This document shows, piece by piece, positions 56,884-64,000 of a stretch of 64,000 bases of DNA. A program made the position numbers and the translations under genes. The stretch lies in the NCBI RefSeq assembly GCF_002287075.1, contig NZ_NSKE01000009.1, positions 83,312 through 147,311 of the forward strand, read 5' to 3'. Numbering within the stretch: the first letter of the stretch is position 1; every line of letters starts with the position of its first letter. Source of the DNA: Fodinibius salipaludis. Lineage in GTDB: Bacteria > Bacteroidota > Rhodothermia > Balneolales > Balneolaceae. Below the pieces are notes generated by a model that saw only the letters and a list, made by a program, of their open reading frames with translations, was not told the origin of the DNA and did not search any database.

Positions 56884-59462
56884 CGCTGAATGGGAAAAGA
56901 TACCCGGCATGTGATTTCGTCGGGTGCCTCATCTGCCTCCAACGGAGCAAACTGCAGGTGTTGCTCAAAGGCTTCTTCAAAAGCCTCTTCGATACCCAGC
57001 GAAGTTTTTTGTGAAATTAACTCATAGGATTTGACTTCTCCCTGCTTTGTCACTGTAAATGAATAGATCATCTTCCCCGACAACGAAGTTCCCTCTAACT
57101 TTTCAGGATAAGTAACCTGCGATAAAAACGATGCCATGCCGGGCTCTACACTCAGCGAGATCCCCAAATCTTTGCAGGTCGTTTTTTCTTGTGATGCTGA
57201 CCGGTGCTCCTCTAACACCTTCTTTAACTTATTCACTCTCTGCTGTTGTTCGGCATTGGGGAACGTAGTATCAAACTGATGGATGGCAAATCGCACACTG
57301 TCCCAGGCAGCACCCGAAAATTGCAGCTGTTGTTCTGAGGCGGCTGATATTGTAACCGAATCAACCCTTGCCGAATCACTCAAATCATCCGATAAAGAAC
57401 GTTTGTAGGTAGAGTCAACAAATCCGCTGCCATTTTTAGCCTGTTTTATGTAAGCTTCAATCGACTGATAAAATATATGTGGAGCCAGCTCAGAGGAGCG
57501 ATTATTCAGTGCTAATTTTCTCAATTTCAACGGTTTCTGGGAGGTCGTATCCTCCAAATTATGATAATACTGGTCTAATAAATTTGTTGTTGTATCCTGC
57601 TCAAAAGTACCTCCCAGCCTGACATCTACCCTCTGGGCATATTTTGTTCCAGGATATGTTTTTCTAATCGTTTTTCCCCAATATTGAAGACTATCAGGAT
57701 TATTTTCGGTAGAAAAGATCTCAAACAGGGAATACATCGCCGGCGGATGCAGTTCTTCGGCAATATCATTTTTGAGAACTTTATGAAAATAATGGCGTGC
57801 ACTATCGGGCATATTCAGATTCAGGAATAACAGATTACCCAAATTATATTGTGCATTGGCCTTTTCAATTAAAAGCTGATTCTTTTGCTCATCCGTTCGA
57901 GGTATGTTCTCAAGGTTCGTTGCTACAACCGACTCTGAGTTATCTGCCCCTTTTTGTAATTGGTCCCGGGCTGTCTCAAAATCCTCTTGGCGTTCCGCCC
58001 CTCTGATAACTTCTGCTCTCCGCCAGTTGTCAACAAGCGGACGATCCCCCCAACGCAACCTGAACTGTGTTTTATATTGATCTACCAACTCCGCATTTTT
58101 GTAGTTTAGGTAACCGTACCTGGTGGGAATCTCGGGAGTGCCCATGCTCTCTTCTCCTGTCATTTCAGCGTTGGCAATAACTGTTGACTCCCCTCCTTCA
58201 GCTTCTTCCAGTTCCCGTTTTTTTTGGATTCGTATCGCAGTCAAAGCTGAATCCAACTCCTGTTTCGTGAGGGAACCCAGCTTCAACAAACTATCCGCTC
58301 GTGTTATCGACTTTTGCAGTTCGGTATATTCGCCATATGTCTCTGCTAATTCTTCCGGATTGTCTTCATTCGTATCGGATCGAGAAGAACTTTTAATCGT
58401 AGAGGAAGAATCAAAATAAGCAGCTGCAACCTGATACTGATCATATTGATCGCTGTAAATTTTGCCCAACCGAAAGTAAATATCAGCTTGTAACTCGCGT
58501 GGTTGTGACTGGCTTTCAGTACCATACAAAAGGTTTTTAAACAGCTTTTCAGCCTGTTTGGGTTCTCCCCTCATCTCATGTGTCTTAGCAATCTCAAATA
58601 AAAGTCGCCCCCGACGGTCAAGGTTTTTATCATCGTTTCTCAGCCTTTGAAAGATATCAAGAGCTAAATCAAATTGCTTCTCCTCTCTGGCGATATCGGC
58701 CTGTTTGAACTGGGACCAGTAGAGATACTCAAAATCAGGGAAATTATTTTGTACCTCCCCAAAAGCATTATAGGCCTCCCCGTATCGCTCTTTCTGCTCC
58801 AACACTTGTCCAAGCAAAAAATACGTTCGCCCAAGCAGCGTTTTATCCCGGATATTTGAGGTTGCATCAAATAAATAGTCAGACGATTCCTCCCAGTTTT
58901 CTAACATCGCGTGGTGCTGACCCGCCATCGCTTGTATCTCTCCCCTGTATTTCTGAGGCCACTTGGCGGGATACTGTTCAAGCTCGGATTCCAAGTAACT
59001 TATTCCCGATCTATACTGTTTCAAATCAAGCTGCGTTCTTCCTTTCCAGATAACAGCAAACGAAATCATTTTGGGAGAGCTACCGGCATCCATAAGCTCC
59101 TCAAATTTTTGTAGTGCCGGATAGAATTCCTGCCGATAATAATATGACTTACCAATAAGAAAAATAGCGTCATCAATCCACTTCGAGTCGGGGAATTCTC
59201 TCAATACCTGAGCCCCTTTATTGATCGCATTTTCAAAATCATTATACCCGGCTTTATTGGGACCACGGTGAACACGAACCGGACTGGATGGATCGATAGT
59301 AACAGGCTGATTATTGACTTTTTTTAATCCCGCTTTAAAGTTTTCATGAGCGTTATAAAAAGTATTGTAGTAAGCCGTAAAATTATTCCAAGAACTTTTT
59401 AGGGAACTCCCACATCCCACTAAAAATATGCCTGTCAACAGTATGAGAAGAAACTTCCTCAA
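56880..59462 (-). CDS. TPR lipoprotein of the SprE/PorW type with TonB-C-like tail
   Basis: 860 residues, start TTG (no in-frame ATG after the preceding stop). Lipobox LTGIFLVGC (Cys17), then SSWNNFTAYYNTFYNAHENFKAG, the usual start of SprE/PorW-like lipoproteins linked to T9SS and gliding. TPR units run from about 80 to 350 (LREFPDSKWIDDAIFLIGKSYYYRQEFYPAL ...) and again 530-620. The last about 95 residues (LSVEPGMASFLSQVTYPEKL, GKMIYSFTVTKQGEVKSYEL) look like a TonB C-terminal-type domain. Could serve the T9SS that exports the two adhesins in this window. 21 nt after pyk. Confidence 0.75.
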   Translation of the reverse strand: MRKFLLILLTGIFLVGCGSSLKSSWNNFTAYYNTFYNAHENFKAGLKKVNNQPVTIDPSSPVRVHRGPNKAGYNDFENAINKGAQVLREFPDSKWIDDAIFLIGKSYYYRQEFYPALQKFEELMDAGSSPKMISFAVIWKGRTQLDLKQYRSGISYLESELEQYPAKWPQKYRGEIQAMAGQHHAMLENWEESSDYLFDATSNIRDKTLLGRTYFLLGQVLEQKERYGEAYNAFGEVQNNFPDFEYLYWSQFKQADIAREEKQFDLALDIFQRLRNDDKNLDRRGRLLFEIAKTHEMRGEPKQAEKLFKNLLYGTESQSQPRELQADIYFRLGKIYSDQYDQYQVAAAYFDSSSTIKSSSRSDTNEDNPEELAETYGEYTELQKSITRADSLLKLGSLTKQELDSALTAIRIQKKRELEEAEGGESTVIANAEMTGEESMGTPEIPTRYGYLNYKNAELVDQYKTQFRLRWGDRPLVDNWRRAEVIRGAERQEDFETARDQLQKGADNSESVVATNLENIPRTDEQKNQLLIEKANAQYNLGNLLFLNLNMPDSARHYFHKVLKNDIAEELHPPAMYSLFEIFSTENNPDSLQYWGKTIRKTYPGTKYAQRVDVRLGGTFEQDTTTNLLDQYYHNLEDTTSQKPLKLRKLALNNRSSELAPHIFYQSIEAYIKQAKNGSGFVDSTYKRSLSDDLSDSARVDSVTISAASEQQLQFSGAAWDSVRFAIHQFDTTFPNAEQQQRVNKLKKVLEEHRSASQEKTTCKDLGISLSVEPGMASFLSQVTYPEKLEGTSLSGKMIYSFTVTKQGEVKSYELISQKTSLGIEEAFEEAFEQHLQFAPLEADEAPDEITCRVSFPIQR

Positions 59463-59483
59463 TATTCGATCATTAATTTTCTG

Positions 59484-60917
59484 TTATTCAATCGTACTCA
59501 CCTTAATCATATTCGTACGACCTTTCTTTGCGATTGGCATTCCCGTGGCAATGATCGCACGATCATCTTTATTCACCAACCCATGATTCTTGAGATGTTC
59601 CTCCATCAATTTCACACTCTTGTCGGTATCAAATATCTCATCGATCTTTATAGGTTGTACCCCCCAAACCATTCCCAACTGCTGGCGCACTTCATCGCTC
59701 TCGGTAAATGCTACAATAGGAACTCGCGGCCTAAATTTTGCAATACGCCGGGCAGTACTACCAGAATGCGTAATGGTGCTGATAACCTTCGCATCCACAT
59801 TTTCAGCTAACATTACGCATGAATACGCCAACGATTCGATCACCTGTTTCTCTTTCCACTCCGGTTTGCGATACTCCAGGCTGTTATAGATATGGTCGGC
59901 ATTCTTTTCAACCAACCCGCAAATTTTGTCCATTGTTCTCACAGATTCCACCGGATAATTTCCCGCAGCCGTTTCTCCGGACAGCATTACTGCATCGGTT
60001 CCATCGAGTACCGCATTCGCTACATCTGAACTTTCGGCACGGGTAGGCCGGGGGTTTTCGATCATCGAGTCGAGCATCTGTGTAGCCGTAATGACCGGTT
60101 TCCCCGCCTGACGACATTTATCAATAATATTTTTCTGCACCATGGGCACTCTTTCACTGGCAATTTCTATCCCAAGATCACCGCGAGCAACCATAATACC
60201 GCTCGACTCCTCAATGATATCATCAATTACTGTTATCGCCTCGGGTTTCTCGATCTTCGCAACAATACCGGCGTTGGAACCTTCGGCTCGAACCCTCGAA
60301 ATAACCTCCTGAATATCATCCGCAGAACGAACAAAGGACATAGCGACATAATCCACATCCTGCGAAAGAGCATATTCCAGATCTTTGATATCCTTTTCGG
60401 TAAGTGAGGCCATCGACAAATCAACATCCGGTAGGTTTAGTCCCTTGCGTGATTTTAACAATCCGCCGACAACGACCTGAGCCACCAACGTGGATTCATT
60501 TTTTTTGATCACCTTCAGCTCAAGAAGCCCATCATCAATCAGCAGCCTATTCCCTTCCACGGCATCATCAACCAATCCCTTATAATCAACAGGTATTGTC
60601 TCAGAGGTACCTTCAATATCTTCGGTTGTCAGCGTAACATAGTCTCCGGCCTCTACTTCCTGCCCACCCTCTTTCATGTTTCCGATACGGATTTTCGGGC
60701 CCTGCAGGTCCGCTAAAATTGGAAGGCTGACTCCGTAACGATCAGCCACCTTTCTTACATTTTGAATAACCTTGCCATTATCTTCGTGCGTGCCGTGAGA
60801 AAAGTTAATCCGCGCGATATTCATTCCATTTCTCACCAGCTTATCAATCTTTTCTTCGGTATTACTGCTGGGACCGAGGGTACAGACAATCTTTGTTCGT
60901 CGTTCGCTAATACTCAT
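59484..60917 (-). CDS. pyk: Pyruvate kinase
   Basis: 477 residues. Makes pyruvate and ATP from PEP and ADP. RTKIVCTLGPSSNTEEKIDKLVRNGMNIARINFSHG, ILADLQGPKIRIG, KIEKPEAITVIDDIIEES and the signature IMVARGDLGIEIASERVP followed by KPVITATQMLDSMI. Complete C-terminal domain. Upstream of the TPR lipoprotein gene on the same strand. Confidence 0.98.
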   Translation of the reverse strand: MSISERRTKIVCTLGPSSNTEEKIDKLVRNGMNIARINFSHGTHEDNGKVIQNVRKVADRYGVSLPILADLQGPKIRIGNMKEGGQEVEAGDYVTLTTEDIEGTSETIPVDYKGLVDDAVEGNRLLIDDGLLELKVIKKNESTLVAQVVVGGLLKSRKGLNLPDVDLSMASLTEKDIKDLEYALSQDVDYVAMSFVRSADDIQEVISRVRAEGSNAGIVAKIEKPEAITVIDDIIEESSGIMVARGDLGIEIASERVPMVQKNIIDKCRQAGKPVITATQMLDSMIENPRPTRAESSDVANAVLDGTDAVMLSGETAAGNYPVESVRTMDKICGLVEKNADHIYNSLEYRKPEWKEKQVIESLAYSCVMLAENVDAKVISTITHSGSTARRIAKFRPRVPIVAFTESDEVRQQLGMVWGVQPIKIDEIFDTDKSVKLMEEHLKNHGLVNKDDRAIIATGMPIAKKGRTNMIKVSTIE

Positions 60918-61154
60918 TTAATTCTATTCCTTTACTGTAAAAATTACCTTTCTAAATACGCTGAGAAATGTTTTGCCGTATAAAATAGTTTTATAGAAAA
61001 ACATATTAATGTATGAAATTATAACTATAAACGTTATCGGATATAGGCAACTCTTTAAAAAAACAGAACTAATACTTTAAAAGTTTTAAGCAATTGGTAT
61101 ATTAAAAATTAGGATTCAATAGGAAGTTATACTAAAACTTTTCAGGTGGATTTT

Positions 61155-62594
61155 ATGAGCACACATTTAAACAAAAAGTGGATCCTTCAGTACGTTTTAA
61201 TTCTGGGTATCGGGTTGATGGGTTGTGCCAAATCGATGAATCCCGATATTGAGCGCGGCTCAAGCTACAATTTTATAGACGGGTATCCGGAGGGGCGTTT
61301 TACCGCCATAGGATTAATTGACGATCAAGGAAATCCAAAAATCGATATTGCTGCCGATATTGTACTGGGAAGTCTAATCTATAATAAAGAGGGTGACAAG
61401 TACATTTCTAACGTTACTATTAATGTTCAGATTATCAATCAAACGAACCCTGATAATGTGGTTGGATCTGAACAGTATGAAATTGACATCGAAAGAGAAG
61501 ATCCCAATATCGTTTACAGTCAGCAGATTCACACCTTTCAGCGGGAAATTGAGGTAGCACCGGGACGATACACCATCAATTTCACGCTCACTGATCAGAG
61601 CTCGGATAAACAGATTACGCACTCCACTGAAACCTACCTCCCAAATCCCGAAAATAATGTTTCTAACCTCACGAATATTCGGATGGAAGGGAAAAACATG
61701 AGTTCCGAAGATCCATCCTGGTCGCCCATTACCACCTATGACGTACCCGGACGCGTGGATTCATTGAAATTTATATTCCAGGTTACTAATAATAACTCCA
61801 GTGAACCACTAACAATAGATTCACAACTGCTCCGCTTCGAATCAGATACCACTTACGCCCGACCGATGCACTATAATAATTATAGTGCATCGAGCATCCA
61901 GTACAAAGGCATTGATTATGACGAAGAAGAAGTTATCCAATCTACCCAACGTAAATTAATAGAACCGGGAAATGTACTTATTGAATTCACTTTTGGGGAT
62001 CAACCGCGTGGCAACTATCGGTTTGAGGTACAGACCAATATTTCATCTGAAGAATCTGGAGAGGCCTATAAAGCCCGAGATTTTGCGGTCAAAAGTAAAA
62101 ACTATCCCTCCATACAAACAGCACGAGAGCTGGCTCAACCTCTGATTTATCTGATGAAAGAAAAAGAGTATGAAAAGCTTATGGCCATAACCAATACTGA
62201 TTCGCTAAAGCAGGCTGTGGATCGGTTTTGGTTGAAAAATATTGGGAATAAAGGTCAAGGTCGAAGTGTGATTAAAAAGTTTTACAATCGAGTAGAAGAG
62301 GCCAATAAACAGTTTTCAAACTTTAAGGAGGGATGGAAAACAGATCCCGGTATGATGTATATTCTCATGGGGCCGCCCTGGTATGTTGATGAACGGTTAG
62401 ACGAAATGTACTGGTCTTACTCATACAACCGATCTGATCCGACCCGAAATTTTTACTTCTTTGAACCCCGAAACAAAAACGAGTTCTTTCCTTTTAATCA
62501 CTACATTCTCAGGCGATCACAATCGTACTTTACCCTGCAGTATCAGCAGATAGATCTTTGGTTATCGGGACTTATTATGCGACGTAATATGTAA
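61155..62594 (+). CDS. GWxTD domain lipoprotein
   Basis: 479 residues. Lipobox LILGIGLMGC (Cys24), a beta-rich region with immunoglobulin-like strands (about 60-310), and at the C-terminus KEGWKTDPGMMYILMGPPWYVDE, whose GWKTD is the defining motif of the GWxTD family, then YWSYSYNRSDP and FFPFNHYILRRSQ. Function unknown; the family is common in Rhodothermota and Bacteroidota-like bacteria. I use ATG 61155 (AGGTGG stands 5 nt upstream, a good ribosome site) rather than the GTG at 61146. Confidence 0.85.
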   Translation: MSTHLNKKWILQYVLILGIGLMGCAKSMNPDIERGSSYNFIDGYPEGRFTAIGLIDDQGNPKIDIAADIVLGSLIYNKEGDKYISNVTINVQIINQTNPDNVVGSEQYEIDIEREDPNIVYSQQIHTFQREIEVAPGRYTINFTLTDQSSDKQITHSTETYLPNPENNVSNLTNIRMEGKNMSSEDPSWSPITTYDVPGRVDSLKFIFQVTNNNSSEPLTIDSQLLRFESDTTYARPMHYNNYSASSIQYKGIDYDEEEVIQSTQRKLIEPGNVLIEFTFGDQPRGNYRFEVQTNISSEESGEAYKARDFAVKSKNYPSIQTARELAQPLIYLMKEKEYEKLMAITNTDSLKQAVDRFWLKNIGNKGQGRSVIKKFYNRVEEANKQFSNFKEGWKTDPGMMYILMGPPWYVDERLDEMYWSYSYNRSDPTRNFYFFEPRNKNEFFPFNHYILRRSQSYFTLQYQQIDLWLSGLIMRRNM

Positions 62595-62821
62595 AGGTAA
62601 AACTTTATTGGCTTACCTGATTGATCAGTAATTTTTTGAAATTAGTTAAAATTTACACTGTTCTGCTTCCAATTTGGCCACGTTAAAGTAAATTAAGGTC
62701 AATCAAAAAATCTTTAACAAACTTCAGTACTGTGACATATATAAAATAAAACCCCGGTCCGAAAGATCTTTGCTAAAACTAGGGCTATGGTAAAAACAAA
62801 GAAGTACTCGTACCGAGCAAG

Positions 62822-64000
62822 ACGGGTGTGTAAACTAAACTCTGTCTGGTTTGTTTATTTTTCGTGGTTACGGGTTAAGTCCAACGGCAGCCGATCGCCA
62901 TATCGAATAGCCAGCTGCTGAACAGTTAAGGCCCAGTTTTGCAAGGGCGATGTCCATTTCTTTTCAATGTTTTTAGTGGCTAAATAGACCAGTTTTAGCA
63001 GAGCCATATCACTGGTGAACGCGCCTTTGGTCTTGGTGACCTTTCGCAGTTGCCGGTGATAGCCTTCCACCGCATTAGTCGTATATATGAGCTTACGAAT
63101 CGGCTGGGTATACTGGAAATAGGTTGTTAGCTTCTCCCAGTTGTCCCGCCAAGAGGCGATTACGATCGGGTATTTGGACTCCCATTTGTCAGCTAACTCC
63201 TCGAGTGCCAGCTCAGCTAAATCTTTGGTATTGGCTCGGTATACCCGCTTCAGGTCCCGCATAAACTCCTTTTGGTCCTTGCTGGCGACATACTTCAGGG
63301 AGTTGCGGATCTGCCGGCAATACAAGACTGCACATCGGCTTTTGGATACACACTCTCAATGGCTTCTTTGAAGCCGGTCAAGTTGTCCGTGCAGGCAATC
63401 AGGATGTCCTGGAGTCCTCGGTTCTGCATGTCGGAGAGCACCTGCAGCCAGAAGTTAGCTCCCTCACTCTCCGAGACGTAGCATCCCAGCACCTGCTTGT
63501 AGCCATCGCGGTTGATGCCCAGAATATTGTAGAGGGCTTTGTGGGTCACCCGGCCTTCGTCACGCACTTTGTAATGCATGGCATCCAGCCAGACAATACA
63601 GTAGACTTCTTCCAACGGACGAGACTGCCAGGCTTTAACCTCGGGAATAATCCGATCGGTAATCTGAGAGAGTACGGTGTGGGAAAGCTCGGTGTCATAC
63701 ATCTCGGAGATATGGGCGCTGATGTCCCGGAAGCTCATGCCCAGCCCGTAGAGGCCGATAATCTTGCCAGAGAGGCTGTCGGCCAACACGGTCTCCCGCT
63801 TTTTGATTAGCTGCGGATCAAAGTTGCTTTGACGATCCTGTGGGGTGTCGATCTCGAAAGCCCCCGCTGAACTTTTAATCGTTTTGCGGCCTTTGCCGTT
63901 GCGTTTGTTGCCACCTTTGCGCTGCTCGTCGTCCAAATGAGCTTCCATCTCGGCCTGAAGGGCCGACTCAATGAAGCTTTTGAGCATCGGAGCGAAGGCT
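62822..64000 (-). mobile_element. IS256-family insertion sequence (left part in window)
   Basis: The element runs off the right edge. The inner end near 62822-62840 reads GGGTGTGTAAACTAAAC, the kind of terminal repeat seen in IS256-family members. The other terminal repeat and target duplication are outside the window, so the exact ends cannot be set. Confidence 0.65.
62855..64000 (-). pseudogene. IS256-family transposase, frameshifted and cut by the window edge
   Basis: Two frames give one transposase. The N-terminal part (64000 to about 63315) carries EMEAHLDDEQRKGGNKRNGK, FWLQVLSDMQNRGLQDILIACTDNLTGFKEAI and the first two catalytic Asp (in WLDAMHYKVRDEG and ACTDNL). The C-terminal part (to 62855) carries QIRNSLKYVASKDQKEFMRDL and the catalytic Glu in TTNAVEGYHRQLRK. 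At about 63310-63325, between SCI and QIRNS, one base is missing. No slippery heptamer is present, so this is decay rather than programmed shifting. An extra copy in the genome may still be active. Confidence 0.88.

Noticed and set aside
63300..63330. Programmed frameshift in the IS transposase.
   Set aside because: No slippery A- or T-run or stimulatory stem at the junction, and IS256 elements use a single frame.

Overview
The window looks like a chromosome segment of a Balneolota/Rhodothermota-type bacterium (Fodinibius-like; this is inferred from gene families, not from an rRNA gene). The pointers are C-terminal type IX secretion (T9SS) sorting domains, DUF4249/DUF4159 genes beside a TonB-dependent receptor, a Rho factor with an Asn-rich insert, a lysC-lysA fusion and a SprE/PorW-like TPR lipoprotein. 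Base composition is moderate and intergenic DNA is AT-rich.

Layout. 1-1.73 kb: the 5' part of a clade II nitrous oxide reductase gene, its cytochrome c lipoprotein and an Rrf2/NsrR-like regulator, with matching inverted-repeat operators before two of the genes. 1.8-6 kb: a complete dTDP-L-rhamnose set (rfbA, D, C, B, minus strand), interrupted by a small GIY-YIG nuclease ORF that sits between two copies of the rfbB 5' end. 6-24.8 kb: a large cell-surface island. It holds two tandem T9SS-exported adhesin-like proteins, an operon of three pilin-like membrane-anchored proteins, a run of small secreted beta-sandwich (DUF4402-like) proteins, and a chaperone-usher pair in which the usher carries three C-terminal SPOR repeats. 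25-36 kb: housekeeping genes (pyruvate dehydrogenase E1/E2, alaS, DUF502, ferredoxin-NADP reductase), an outer-membrane barrel, a lone receiver protein, a decayed lipoprotein gene and a DUF389 membrane protein. 36.3-36.7 kb: tmRNA. 37-62.6 kb: lysC-lysA fusion, a TonB receptor/DUF4249/DUF4159 operon, rpiB-glyA-tatC, an FKBP lipoprotein, alr, a PYROXD2-like oxidoreductase, sppA, a metallo-beta-lactamase-fold hydrolase, rho, folC, pyrD, the SprE/PorW-like lipoprotein, pyk and a GWxTD protein. 62.8 kb to the end: a frameshifted IS256-family transposase.

The most unusual part is 16-24.8 kb. A PapD-like chaperone and a FimD/PapC-like usher overlap by 4 nt. They follow a strongly terminated DUF4402 gene that looks like a major subunit. 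Three more small secreted proteins upstream and one convergent one downstream share its C-terminal beta-strand signature. I read this as a chaperone-usher-like fibre system of an uncharted type. The SPOR repeats on the usher suggest that its periplasmic part binds peptidoglycan. The pilin-like operon and the two T9SS adhesins beside it suggest a dedicated surface-attachment island, next to the rhamnose genes that feed surface polysaccharide.
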